Assembly: GCA_021397835.1 (NCBI GenBank)
Contig: JAJFZO010000087.1
Span: 3,100,001-3,164,000, forward strand
Direction: 5' to 3'
DNA from: Moringa oleifera
Taxonomy: Eukaryota; Streptophyta; Magnoliopsida; Brassicales; Moringaceae
DNA: 64,000 nt
The notes under the pieces are model-generated. The model was given only the letters and a program-made list of their open reading frames with translations, was not told the origin of the DNA and did no database searches. Both the position numbers and the translations under genes were made by a program. Each line of letters begins with the position of its first letter. Position 1 is the first letter of the stretch. This document shows positions 34,868-47,109 of the stretch, in pieces.

Positions 34868-37133
34868 TTGTACCACTGAAATTTTTCTCTATGATGCGCT
34901 GCCACACTAATACAAGACTTAAACTGTCTTCACAACAGGATGGACTGAATTGCTGAGAATAACACTTACTAATGTATTTAGGTGATCCGTCCCCTTCTAA
35001 ATATATTGATTATGATACCATAACTTGTAGCAACCAGGTTTTGATATAATTCATTTGTCTCCAGAGCAAGTCCATGAGTCACATCCCAAGTCACAACATT
35101 TCTTCTCATCTTTTTCTTTCATTTCCCACTAACCTGAGTATTATTTACTTGTTATTAGATGTATAATTTAAAAATTTTCTCTTTACCACTTTAAACAGTG
35201 CATGTGGATCTAGATTTCCTCATTGATTATACCTGCATTATAGATATCAACATACACATGACATCCATGCTGTCATGTTACCCCTTTGCTTGCCTGGTCG
35301 ATAAACTAGTTATGATCCGAGAATGGTTTTTGTCTTTTTTTTTTTCGTCCAGATGAAAATGCAGATTAAACTTGGTTGAGACATGATCTTGCAAGGACTG
35401 ACATTTAATTGTCGGGTTAAGCCAACAACAAAGAAGGCCAGTGAGATAATTGTACATTTTTACCATCAGTTTGCTTGAAGTCCATGGAAATGCTTGACAG
35501 AAAACTTGGTCACCTGAAGAGGCAGTTTGGGTTTAAATTTTGAAACTGTAGCAACTTCTTCCTGCATCCTGACAAAGAGTGCTGTAATATCTAATTTTAC
35601 AAAGCGGAACATCTTTGATGACTGCCTATTCATTATTTTTACACTGTATTGTGGTGTCGTGCCCTAGTTAATGAACTATAAAGATATATATTTAAGTGGG
35701 GTTTTAAGTAGATATTGAGTTAGAACCTGGACCATTATGCGGTCTGAGTGAAATGCTTTATTTAACTTGTTTACCCATTGTCACATGATAATCAAAGTGA
35801 AGGTTGATAGATGTTTTCGGGTACTACCCTCCTTGATGAATGTAAATTCTTTAACCAGCTTTCCTGCTGAATTGAATGGTCAGATGTGCCAGAGTTTTGA
35901 TTTTTTACCTGTCTGTTATCTCATTGCCATTCATCTGCCAGTGAGCATGAATCTTCTTTTATCAACTCTTTCTTCTTTAAACAGTTCATCTGACCGGATT
36001 AATGATTTTATTATTATTATTATTGAAATTATTTTGCATGGTTGACCTAATAGGAATGATATTACTATGGGATCTTATAAAATTTCAGGATATATGAGAT
36101 TTGTTTTTGTAGATGAAAAATACTTCTTATTGAGTAAGCACATGATGGGACTAGAAACGAATAGCTTGAAATTTTTCATTAGTTGGTCAGATGGTCCAAA
36201 ATATTTTGTTCACAGATTTCACTTGGTATGAATTTTTGGGTTAGTGAAATCAAATTTCTTTTCTGGGTATGGAATCAAGGTAATTTCATACATCAGAGGA
36301 GGTATTGCTGCTTAATACAGTTCCGGAGTTGGCACCAAGTCATTTAGCCAGTATGCCACTGCAGCAGAAGCTTTCCCAACACAAAACACACTTCCCATAA
36401 GTACATCCAATCAAATTGCAATGGCAAGCTAGTGTCTCTAATGGGTTTTAGGCTAACTATGGTATTGTCTTTCCCTTTGTTTCTTTGCCCTCCCCACAGT
36501 TGCTTAGACATTTGGATCCATCCAACTACTCAAGCAGTCAATCACTGTTTGAAGAAATACCCTTGTCTATCAACAACCCCCAAAAATTCTCACCCTAAAT
36601 ATAGATACACACTGCATTATGTCTCTCTATCTTCTGTTCATAGTTTCTTAATCTTGCATTGGATTTTGAGAAACCAACAGAATTTCAATAATCTCTCTAT
36701 GCTTAATGAAAGAAACGGTTATAGGGTCTACAAGGGAAAGTTTGGTTTGTAGCGATTGTAGTTTGGTGAATAGTATTAGTAAAATATTTGGAAGGGGCAT
36801 CCAGCAGTTCCCACAAAAGTACTGCAAAAGCTCTACACCTTTCTGAAAAGAGCCTTCTCTAGGAAAGGTTTTGCACTTTTTACCCCTTTAGATTCCTTCT
36901 AGTTGCTTTCTTTTCCTTTTTACAGCTTTTTTTTTTTTTTTTTGGGTTTTCTTTGTTGTGTTTCCTGTTGGGCAAACTATATCTATTCCTCTGGTAAATT
37001 TTATGTTTATATTATTGTCACCGCTCATCATTCCTTTTTGAACCTACACCTCTTCTTTTACCATTTGGTCTGTAGATCTACCGTTTTCTCATTTGCCCTT
37101 TTCATTTTGAATTCTTCTCACTACAAACACCCT

Positions 37134-37140
<7 letters not shown>

Positions 37141-37181
<41 letters not shown>
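37141..37181 (+). repeat. (CT)20 microsatellite
   Basis: Uninterrupted CT run about 410 bp upstream of the small membrane-protein start codon. Confidence 0.9.
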
Positions 37182-37183
<2 letters not shown>

Positions 37184-37245
37184 TCTGTATGCTTGAGGTC
37201 TTACGCACACAAAATTTTGTACTTTCTCTTTTCTTTTCTTGTGAA

Positions 37246-37267
37246 CTCTCTCTCTCTCTCTCTCTCT
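37246..37267 (+). repeat. Second CT microsatellite
   Basis: Eleven CT units about 325 bp upstream of the same gene, probably within the leader. Confidence 0.85.
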
Positions 37268-37592
37268 ATCCACCAATGAATTTCAAAACGCAGTTCTGTT
37301 TCACTGCAGAGACTGTTGAACGGTTTTAGTTTTTCGAGTTTCTGAAACAATGCATGAGGCTTTTGTTCTTTTCCTGTTTAAGAAGGTCTCTGTTTCCTCA
37401 AGCTTTCTCTCTGCTTCAGCTCTCCCAAAACCCATTTTCATTCTCATTCTCATTTCCGCCATTTGCATGCTGGCCCTGCAAAAGCCTTTAAAACATATTG
37501 CTTAGCTTGGTCTCAGTTACCAGCAAATCATTCTCAGTTGGGAAATTTCTGGGCATTAACAGAGAAGGATATAAGTTCTCTTTTGAGCAAAG

Positions 37593-37967
37593 ATGTCAAT
37601 GCCACTAGACCAGCAACCGCCACCAATGACAGTGCCTCAGCAATCCTACAGCACTCACTCCACCCATGGCTCAGTCGGTCCAGTCATTGCAGTTCTTGTT
37701 GTGATCATAATCCTAAGCATTCTGGCCGTCATGATCGGCCGGCTCTGCTCCGGGAGGACCATCATGGGCTATGGTCAGTACGATATCGAGAGCTGGGCAG
37801 AATTAAAATGTACGTCTTGCATCGACGGAAGAATCCACCTGCCACCACAACCACCACCGGCAACGAGGTCCGATGCACCTAACTCCTCCGCTTCAGCCCA
37901 AACCCAGCAAGACACCAAGCAAGACGATCAGTCTCCTTCAAACACCTCTGCAAATGCTGATTCTTAA
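37593..37967 (+). CDS. Small single-pass membrane protein, unknown function
   Basis: Single-exon gene of 124 aa. A Pro/Gln-rich N-terminus (1-28) precedes one strong hydrophobic segment (about 29-49, GPVIAVLVVIIILSILAVMI). A basic Arg-Leu-Cys-Ser-Gly-Arg stop-transfer region follows, then a conserved-looking MGYGQYDIESWAELKC block with a CxxC pair (C73, C76), and a Pro/Gln/Ser-rich tail. No N-terminal signal peptide is evident; orientation is probably N-out, C-in by the positive-inside rule. I recall similar short plant proteins with a G(H/Y)G-YDIE-W motif but no established role. The start is the first ATG; a second Met lies two residues on. A CT-rich leader supports expression. Confidence 0.75.
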   Translation: MSMPLDQQPPPMTVPQQSYSTHSTHGSVGPVIAVLVVIIILSILAVMIGRLCSGRTIMGYGQYDIESWAELKCTSCIDGRIHLPPQPPPATRSDAPNSSASAQTQQDTKQDDQSPSNTSANADS

Positions 37968-39135
37968 CATGGGTTTAATGATTGCTTTCTGAATATTTTG
38001 GATTCTTTCGCTTGACTGATGTGATGTACTGTGTTACAGCTACGGTTGCTTGCATACCTTCAGCCCGAATTCAATTTCAGAGCGTTTTGGTCACTGGGTT
38101 TTTGTTCAAAACTTGATAAGCTTTAATTTAAATCTTTCACTTCTTTCAGGGTTTTTCTTCTCTTTCTCTCTATTCAAGAAATCTTAGATTACATGACCCT
38201 GAGGGACTGGGTGGATCCTTAGCCTCAGGCACGAGCTCCAATGTCATTATAACAAATGATTTATAGTAGATGTGAAGGTAAGCTTGGTGCAGACATAGGC
38301 ATGGCAGGGCTGTTATTTAGATTCTTATTCTCTGTATAAAGCATTTGTCTAAGTGACAAAGTGAATAACGCCAATGCCTCTTCCCCAGAACACAACAGTT
38401 CCCAGGTACAACAGTACCCTAAAAGGCCTCAGCTTTTACCAACCTTGCTGTCTTAAAAGGTCTCATGCCCACTCCTGTATCCAAAAAATTAATCATAAAA
38501 ACCCAAAAGACCAAATTTGAAAAAATTTCTTAACCTTCTTATGTGATAATGCCCTTGAAAAATCACCCATATACTACTTAGTATAGTAAAAACTGAAATG
38601 CTTAATTTAACATCTAATGATTTGAGTTAAAATTTTGCAGTTTCTGGGTCCTCAAGTCCCTTTGGGATATCAAAGAAATATATAATCCTAAATTATGGCA
38701 ATTCAACCTCTAGTGTTAAGAAGTTATCCTGATGAAGTTAAACCACATTCCTTGTACAGGTTGCATGCAAATTGCCAGTGCTGCACATTCAAACACAGCT
38801 TACATGAACCAGAACTGCATTCAATTTTTCGATTTGCTTGATTTCGTTCCAGGATGTACTCAGCTTTACAAGTTCTTCAGTAGATGAGCTGGGTCTACTT
38901 TACATGGTAAGAGCAAAAACCCAAGGACCCAGTTGATAATTCTTCAGATACACATCCAAATTATCATGCTGAAGTCAGAAGTGAAGACGAGCTGACTCTG
39001 TCTCTCATAAAACCATTTCTCAGAGACTGGGTGACCCTCCAGAGCTATAAAGGAGATATGGGAATGCAGAAGAATGATTCAGGAATTTAATAAGGATGGC
39101 AGTTCTCCTGATCAAGACTTCAAAAGTCGGAAGAG
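37968..39135. other. Convergent intergenic region
   Basis: Lies between the stop of the small membrane gene (+) and the stop of the thioredoxin-like gene (-). It holds both 3' ends; no ORF, RNA gene or transposon could be supported. Confidence 0.55.
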
Positions 39136-40203
39136 TTACTTATTTTCCGAGGGACGTTTCATTTTGAGAAGATGAGAAAGACCTGCCACTACATGTAGCC
39201 TACTGCTTGGAACACCTGTCTTTGCCAGTGCCATCCCATTTTTGTCCAACAATACAAAGCAAGGAACATATTTAATGTCATAGTGGAGAAGCTGCAGGGA
39301 CAAGAAAAGCCATAAAATTAGACAGAGCATAACTCCAGAATTGAAAAAAGCTGGCTCACAAGAGAAAGCTGAACAGAAGAACATTGCAAGAACTAGAAAA
39401 TTAACTACTATCAAATGGCTACTTCAGCCTTGAAACAACAAAAGCACCCTCTATGTCTGATGCTCACCAAGCTTGTCACTGATCAACTGAGCCTTTCCAG
39501 AACAAACATTAACAGGAGGTACAAACATAGTAATTTCAATAAACCTTAAAATACAGTTGTTTGGAAAATAAATAAGCTAACTGTATTAGAACCTTTATCC
39601 ACAATAAAACATGGGAGAATCCAGTCAAAACCTTGGGCATTTCGGAGTTGCTTAAAAAGGCTCAAATTCAAGCATAAGACTACTTAATAACTGTGATTCA
39701 ATCTTCCAAAGAAAAAAAAATTAAGAGGTAATGGATACCTCAGGCAGCCAATTCTCATTCTCTGCATCTGCCATGACAATGTTGAGCCAACCTGAATTCC
39801 TGCCCTCTACCTCCAACACAAAGTTAAGCAAGGAATTGCAAAGCCTGCATTTGGGAGAGTAGAACTCCAGCACTGTAGCCTCTTTCCCACTTGCCAGAGC
39901 AGCTGCAAATGCTCTCTGTTCAGCCTCCCCTTGCTCTTCAGGACTCAACATCTTTTTGTTCAACTTAAATTTATTATTTTGGCTATTTCCAACAGCTTGT
40001 TGAGTGGGACTAAAGTTATTGATCCATGAATGTGAAGATTTTGAAAATGAGTTTAAGGAATTGAGAGCAATAGATCCAAGATGTTGCAAAGACCTGAATA
40101 GCCACGGACCCTCGAATCTGCAAACATTAGGAGTTTTAGGATGTTTATTGACATCCCATGGCCATTTCAGGCAAACGAAAGGTTGTTTGGGAATAGAATC
40201 CAT
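39136..40203 (-). CDS. Thioredoxin-like fold protein with CRLC site
   Basis: Two exons in coding order, 40203-39739 and 39291-39136, GT-AG, phase 0; 206 aa. Residues 1-90 are rich in Ser, Asn and Lys and low in acid, which could be a transit peptide for chloroplast or mitochondrion (inference). Residues ~100-200 show a thioredoxin fold: strand [11 protein letters not shown], active-site CxxC as CRLC (119-122), [17 protein letters not shown], the cis-proline loop [12 protein letters not shown] (Pro ~165) and a closing helix. The site lacks the usual Trp and Gly-Pro of WCGPC, so redox behaviour may differ from classical thioredoxin; the pattern resembles distant HCF164-like plant proteins. Exact subfamily not recognised. 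A possible 5' UTR intron donor (TAG|GTATGC) lies near 40945 on this strand. Confidence 0.8.
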
Positions 40204-42421
40204 CTTCTTTAACCCTTTTGTTCTCTCTTAGAGAGCCCCCAACAAAGCCCTTGGGTATATATATTAAATTAGGTAAACCAATCCACTGCATCAAGATGAA
40301 CAATATTAGAAGTTATTATCACTTTAAGAAGGAACCAAAAACCTGACTCAGTATCTTGATATTCTACTGATGTTCCAAGCTTACAACAATATGCTTGGGG
40401 AGAATAAAACTTCCAGTACATTGTCTCACCATAGTGATTTTACAAAATGAGCCACCATCTACACCAGATGCAGATGGAGCATGAAAATATGTTTGGGGCA
40501 CAATTAGCAACAAAGACCAAGGGAAAAAGACTAAATAAACAAGTAGCCTATGCAACTATTCTCTAGAACTAGTATTAGCATTCATGAACCTGAGGATAAT
40601 CATCACTTCACCCAGTGATATCTATTCCCTGATTTGTTTAACAGTTTGCCCAGCTGATTATGTAATAACCAATAAATTTGTTTTCAAGTTTCAACATTGA
40701 AACAAGCAACAAGGAAAATTCAGACGAAGAAAAAAGAGTGGGGGTGCTAATAATGGTTAGGCAACAGCAGATAAAACAAACAGAACGAAGTAATTAAAGA
40801 AGTGCAAAGGGCCTAACTTTAGCACAACATCCCCAGAACTAAATCGAGAGCTTTAGCTGTTGCTTCCAATTGATTTTACAATTAAGCACTAAAAGGAAAA
40901 AAAAAAATGTATGAGTTTGAACTTTCGAAGTAAAACAAGCATACCTACCGACTTAATTCCGAAACTCGAATCACTCTGCTCTAATCCAACAGCAAAACTG
41001 GAAGACGGAAAGGGAGAGAGGGAGCAGACGAGTCAAAGCACCGAGGTGAGGTGGCGGGCAACGTGAAACGACGGCGCATACCTGCCAACTATCTACTCTC
41101 TCTTAGAAGACTGTCAACGAAGAGAAAGCGGCAGGTCCAACCATGAGCATAGAAGGTGGGCTGGGCCAAGCTGGAATCTGTAATGGCAGACTCTAGCTGG
41201 GCTTCTCCCAGAAAAAGCAAGCACTGCAGCACATTTTTATCCATTGTCTTCTTCCTCTCTAGACTCTTCAACTAGATCACTTTACTCGCATAGAAAATAA
41301 ATTAAAAATATATTAATATAAAAAATAATATTGTGGTTATACAGATAATTTAGAAATTCCAAAATTTAGATAAGTATTTAAAAAAATTTATTGTGTCTGA
41401 TTCGAATTCAATAATTAAGTGTATACGAAAATATTATATTATAAATAAAGAAAATTTATCATTTTTAACTAAAATTTAAAAAATAAATAAATGACTACAA
41501 AATTATATTACCTTTATAATATCAAAATAATTTTTAATTTAATATTCGTATATTTTTAGATTTTGAAAAAATAATTTCATTTTTAGTGTAGTCAAAATGG
41601 CCTTGGGCTTGATATTCTAAAAAGAACAAAAAAAAAAAATCTTTTAATTAGTGAAAAGTTTATTTTTCATTAAACCTAAAGAAAGCTGATTCAATTTATT
41701 CACATCATTAATAATATAATTATTTTGGGAAAGATAAGTGAATTTTTTATTGATTTGAGTTGTATTGATTTTTTAAAAATATGATATAAAATAATTTAAT
41801 AAATAAATTATAAAATATATTTTATTTATATTTTTTATATTAATATAATAAATTATAAAAAAAGATTTTCAAGCATAAATATCATTTAAAATTTTGAAAA
41901 TGCTTTTTTTACTAATCTTTACCTTAAACTTCAAATGTCTTCAAATAAACTCTAATCAATGAAAAATAATTAAATTAAATCTTAATTTAAATTATTATAA
42001 AAAACTAAATATATGTTTCTTTTAAAATACTTCAAAAGTCTCTTAACTTATTTATTATAAATTTTAAAAAATTTTGCAAGTAAAAATTTTTTAAAAAATA
42101 TTTTCAATACCCAAAAAATTTAAAAAAAATTATAATGATTTGAATATTTCTTTAACGCGATAAGATATTTTTAAGTCAAAATTTATAAAATAAGATCTTT
42201 AAGTTGAGTATTTTTAATTTTTATAATTTGTATCACAATTGATTCAATTATTTCTTATCAATAGGATATATTTAAAGAAAAATATTTTTTAAAATTTTAA
42301 ATAATATTTATTTTATTTTTATTTTTATTTTTATTTTTAAAACACAACTCAATCACTTAATGCCTATCCAATAACCATTCCACAAGGGTCCAGTAATCAT
42401 CTTCAAAATTATCCAAAATGG
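40204..42421. other. Promoter side of the thioredoxin-like gene, then AT-rich DNA
   Basis: About 40204-41280 has mixed composition and probably holds the leader, a possible 5' UTR intron and the promoter of the minus-strand thioredoxin-like gene; the most GC-rich part is near 40980-41090. From 41280 to 42421 it is AT-rich and I see nothing coding. A 60-codon ORF at 41089-41271 (-) has no domain. Confidence 0.5.
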
Positions 42422-43339
42422 CATTATAAAGAAACTGTCATTTACGGATAGACCAAAAACCGTCATTAAAAAATTAAAAACCATCACTATAGCATCTTCA
42501 CCATCAGATGATCTTTATTGATAGATAAAAATTTATATTGACAGACATCTTCACCGTCGGTATAAGCTCCATCGCTATGGACTTTATTGATGCTTTTTAC
42601 ATTTATTGGTATATGTAATAGATGTTTACTGACGATTTTTTCGTGCGTCACTATATGTAAATGTTTTTGTGATAACTTCTTTGTTTGTCATTACATGCAA
42701 ATATTTTAGTGATGGATTCTTTGATCGTTGCTATATGTACAAGATATTTATTGAAGCATGTTTTTTATATGTTAGTATATAACAAATTATTTACTGATGG
42801 ACACGACATTCATCAGTGTATTATTGAGTCTTTATTGATAGACACCATGTCCATCAGTATATCGATAATTTTTTACTGAGAAATATCTTATCAGTTAGTA
42901 TATGTCCTCGACACATTTCTTTATAATTTATATTTTATTTTATTTTAAAATTATACTTATTGTATGACACACACCATAAACTTACTATTAAATTTTTTAT
43001 TATATGAATTTATTTTAATCGCACATGTAATTCGATTTTAACGATGATTTTATACTGCATTTTCAATTTAAAGTAAACCGTTTGCTTTTATCTGGATGAT
43101 CTAAGTCCCAAATAATAATTAATATACATAAAATGACCAATGGTAAGAAGAAACAATTGAATAAGAATTGACACTAAATAGTGATAATTATAGTTCGCAA
43201 ACCCTAAGGAAACACACTTAAATAGAAGAAAATGATTGTCGTGAGGCTTCAATATAATGATATAGATCTGAAGTTATGCAAGCGTTAAATAAAATTGCAG
43301 AAAAAAGAATAAAAAAAAGCAAAAGTTAGTATCGAATAA

Positions 43340-43672
43340 AATCCTAGTCAAGCTGCCAATCGAAAGGTATTTTATGAGCTAATAGCTTTTCTTTTTCTTC
43401 TAGTAAAAACCTAACAGCTTTATCAAGTTTTGGTGCAGCAGTTTAACAACTAATGTTACTTTAGTTTCCAGCTCTTATAGACCTTGCCTTAAGGTACTTG
43501 ACAACCTCTTTATAGCTACTTTTTGCCTATCAAGCAATATTCCCTGGATAGGTGAATCTTAATAATATGTGATTGACTAGAATGAAAATAAACATGTGAG
43601 CATGTAAATATGTATTTTGAATATAACATTACCTTATAAACTGGACCAAAACCTCCTTCTTCGAGCATATTA
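43340..43672 (-). pseudogene. Receptor-like kinase fragment inside the CACTA element
   Basis: Read on the minus strand, 43672-43633 encodes NMLEEGGFGPVYK, the kinase glycine loop, ending at an intact donor (AAG|GTAATG). An 88-base intron follows. The next exon from 43544 encodes GILLDRQKVAIKRLS, then QGL, a stop, ELETKVTLVVKLLHQNLIKL and LGFY before another stop. This equals subdomains I to IV of SD1/DUF26-type receptor kinases (EGGFGPVYKG, AVKRLS, HRNLVRLLGFC). The intron sits at the family's usual place, so the fragment was copied as genomic DNA. Frame stops show it is dead. Confidence 0.8.
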
Positions 43673-44259
43673 GAATAAAAAAAATGTAGATTACCTTATA
43701 AATAAGATAAGGTCAGAATAATAAGAATTAAGTCAATTCAATGGAAAAAAAAAACAAAAAAGAAACACATTTACTAAAGAATTAACTAATAGATAAAACT
43801 GAAATAGTTATGAACAAAATAATTTCAATATAAGATTAGTAAAAACAGTTGGTAAAACATAATCAGTGTAAAACTTAAGGCTTCGTTTTTCAAATGCAGA
43901 AAAAATCAAATAAAAAGCATGTACCTAATTAGTAATTAAAAAAAAGTAAATCAATAGCACTAGTAATACAAAAAATGATAAGTTCCATGAACATGACATA
44001 ATCATAAAGGCATCAAATATAACTCATTCTGGGCTACCCAAGCAACATCAGTTATCAACATTTTATTTAGCATATTCTAGTTTAAAGATATTAATATCGC
44101 AATATAATGCGAGACTTCTTATAATTGCAAAATAATGCTATGAAACACTACTATCATCTTAAACTTACTAATGATAAATAAAAAGAAAATATAAGAATGT
44201 AATAATTAATTATATTATTTTTAAACTTAAAATATAAAAGATATCATACCTCAACATTA

Positions 44260-45600
44260 TTTGATGCCCTTCCTACATTTAAAAGTTTAGTCAAATCAAT
44301 ATTTGGATATTACTTAAGCAAATCAAGCATGGCTCTAAATTTTTCTTGAAGTTCCCTGACATCTCCCTCTAACCTTTGAATGAAATTCTTCAATTTTGTA
44401 TTTTCTTACAAGACTTATGCTTTGGAACATTCATCTCATTTTGATCAACTACTAATCTTATAAATAAACTGAACACATCCTCTCCATTCAACTCTTTTTA
44501 CTTGAAAAAAATATTATCTTCACATGAACTACAATCACTTAATGACCTTTCGGATTCATTTATTGTATTGGTATGAGCTCCTACTATTTAATAACAATTC
44601 AATCATTAATTTTTACTAAGACTAAATCTATAAATGAATATTAAAAAAAGTAAATAAATTACATACAATTATGTAAGCAACCTTCTCATTCACAATAGTT
44701 TTGTCCTTTCGTGTCTGGCATATAATATATATTTGAGCACGTGAAGGTCATACTTGTAACGTAATAAATACCCTCATAAGTGAATTATTTGATTAATGCA
44801 AATGTTAAATATAAGGCCTAAAAAATAAAGTAATCTTTTCATGGATTAATCTAGAAAATGACTTCATTCTAATGCAATGAGGCTCATCTAATTTGGCACG
44901 ATTTTGTTTACGCACTATACTCATTATTTGAAATTTAAAAAAAAAAATGATTGTTCATATTTTCAAATGAAAGCTAATATAAATGGAGCTCAAATGCGAA
45001 TATGAAATGTTAAATTGGAATTCATACATTCCTTTTACTAGAGCATTAATAGTGAATAATATCATTCAACTAGGCTTTATCAACTCGAGAATCTACTATA
45101 TTGGCAATCATTTGCTCTTCCGATAAGTTTTTATCAAATATTTTAGCCTTTATTTTACTTTTTCACTGCTTTTATTTTTCACCAATATTACTTATAATCC
45201 ATTTTTTGACATTTTAATTAAACTTGGCACCAAAATAAATGTTAGCTATAAAAAAAACAATAAAGATATTTGAACTTTATCAAAACTTAATTAACTATTA
45301 AACTACAATAGAAAAAAATCTATTAACTCACATCTTTATTATTTTTCACATTTGATCTTTGTATTGTTATAACATCTAATGCCAACTAACATAATTGATG
45401 GGTGCAAATTGAGCGTTTCAGACCATGCTACCAATGAAACGAGTTAGAGTACAAGCTTTTGCGCCAATAAGTTGACCTTCTGCATTCAATGAAACAACAA
45501 TATGTCCGATTTCAAGTAAATCTCAAACCTCAACTATGCGTGAAGGACCTCTAATCCTCTCATCATGTAGAGCAACATCTACTTAAAAGAGATATTCATT
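44260..45600 (-). pseudogene. Transposase_24 (TNPA/PttA-like) remnant
   Basis: Minus-strand segments match this CACTA-associated family in order: EIGHIVVSLNAEGQLIGAKA with a following RFIGSMV (about 45520-45400), a KAKIFDKNLSEEQ-like piece (about 45160-45090), TPSRAQIYIICQTRKDKTIV (about 44750-44690), and a C-terminal coiled-coil LKNFIQRLEGDVRELQEKF (about 44400-44335). Frameshifts and stops interrupt it. Confidence 0.7.
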
Positions 45601-45624
45601 AATATCTTATTATAAGTAAGTGCT

Positions 45625-46075
45625 ACAACAAATTGCAATGAGATGTTGCAATATATGGCAACAAACTGTTACAAAATATGATAGTAAAATATGCAGCGAG
45701 CCTGCTTCAACATCTTAAGGCAAGAAGATGTAACTCATTGCTGTAAGTTACTGCAAAATATGACAGTAGGTCTGCTTTAACATAGTAAAGCAAGAAGATA
45801 CAATATGTGGTAGCAAGTTCTACCATAACATATAGTAGCAAGTTGTTGTAAGATATGGCAACAGGTCTGCTTCAACATATTAAGGTAAGAAGATACAACA
45901 TATGATAACAAGGTTTGCTATAACATATGGCAGCAAGTTGTTGCAAAATATGGCAATAGGTCTGCTTCAACATATTAACACAAAAAGATGCAACATATGG
46001 CAGTAAGGTCTATTTTAACATATGGTAGCAAGTTACTACGATATAAAGTAATAGATCTATTGCAACATAATAGCA
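45625..46075 (+). repeat. 95-bp imperfect tandem repeat in the CACTA element
   Basis: The motif TCTGCTTCAACAT recurs at about 45771, 45866, 45961 and (degenerate) 46056, exactly 95 bp apart, with one shortened unit (70 bp) before it at 45702. Each unit also has AGCAAGTTGTTGCAAAATAT- and AAGAAGATACAACATATG-like blocks. Confidence 0.85.
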
Positions 46076-46482
46076 AAATAAAAGAGTTGTACCTCGTCCA
46101 TGTTCTGTAGCACAAATTAAGGAGTTTTCATGATGTTACTCAAACTGAAATTATGAACTAAAGCTAGAATTATGACTTAAATATATAATACTCAAGCACT
46201 TACATCTTAGTATTTTTGAAAGTAATGCTTAATGTCCAAGATATCCTATAAAAAAAATAATTGAAAGATAAAAATCAACCTTGTGCATAATATAACATGT
46301 TACTTTCTTGGTAAAAGTAAACTTCTAGGAAACTAAGAATATAAAAATCAACCTTGTGCATCATTGATGTGATTACAAACTCTCATCTTATTGTCATTCT
46401 CTATATTAATATATTCTATAACATCACTTTCTATCCCTTGTGCCATATCTTCTTTACTATTGTTGTCAACATTATCTCTAAG

Positions 46483-46839
46483 CTAATTTAAGTCATCTTG
46501 CACATCATTTAGAGTTTCAAGCCCAATTTTATTAGATTGATCTCTATTGAGAGATGATACGTTATTCATGTCAAATGTATCCCTTAAATTCACATGTTTG
46601 GTAACAAGCCAATATTTATGAATCTCATCTTTAATATAAAACACCTTTTTGACTTGTGTTGCTAATAAAACAGGATCATCAATCAAATTATTACCTTTGT
46701 GAATCAAGTATGAAAAATTCACAATAGTGTTTCCAAATCCATTTATCTTACAACCTCTATTAATATCAACCCAATCAACCTCTATAGCATTACTCGCAGA
46801 AGACATTCTCTGCGTATCCAATATCACACAAACAATCAT
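46483..46839 (-). pseudogene. DUF4216 part of a CACTA TNPD transposase
   Basis: A 118-codon open segment. VDWVDINRGCKINGFGNTIV, FSYLIHKGNNLIDDPVLLAT and QVKKVFYIKDEIHKYWLV then LRDTFDM fit the DUF4216 signature found at the C-terminus of CACTA transposases (WVD-NRG, LI-DPF-LA-QV-QVFYV-D, W-VV, R-LFDM). The upstream catalytic Transposase_21 part is missing; an NB-LRR fragment and AT-rich DNA occupy that side. Confidence 0.8.
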
Positions 46840-47109
46840 TGAATTCTTAGCACATGCAACAAAATGAAATATAAATTATAATCCATCACGTGCAAATGGG
46901 CTAAGAGATACAAACAGAATTGATACACCAAATACATAAATAGTCTCTATAACTTCTCTTCTAATAAGTATAGATGATTATGTTTTATGTTATCTTGATG
47001 CATGCAATAAAAAGAAAATACAAAAGTTAATATAAGAGGATGTAGACTAATTATAAGTCTAAAATGTGCACTCACAATGAAATAATCCTAGGTGTACTAT
47101 CAACACTGT

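Larger units (their letters stand above)
34868..37592. other. Intergenic: CTC1 3' flank and promoter of the small membrane gene
   Basis: The CTC1 3' UTR probably extends a few hundred bases. A TTA/ATT run lies near 36009-36026. From about 37040 the sequence becomes pyrimidine-rich with CT microsatellites, typical of a plant core promoter and 5' UTR. ORFs at 35767-36045, 36432-36752 and 36903-37196 show no domain and are read as chance. Confidence 0.5.

Noticed and set aside
36432..36752. 106-codon ORF in the CTC1 downstream region
   Set aside because: No domain, no splice context and ordinary intergenic composition.
37463..37882. 139-codon ORF overlapping the small membrane gene
   Set aside because: It is in a different frame with low-complexity composition. 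The overlapping 124-aa frame has a clear membrane helix and motif.
41089..41271. 60-codon minus-strand ORF upstream of the thioredoxin-like gene
   Set aside because: No motif. It more likely lies in the promoter or 5' UTR of that gene.
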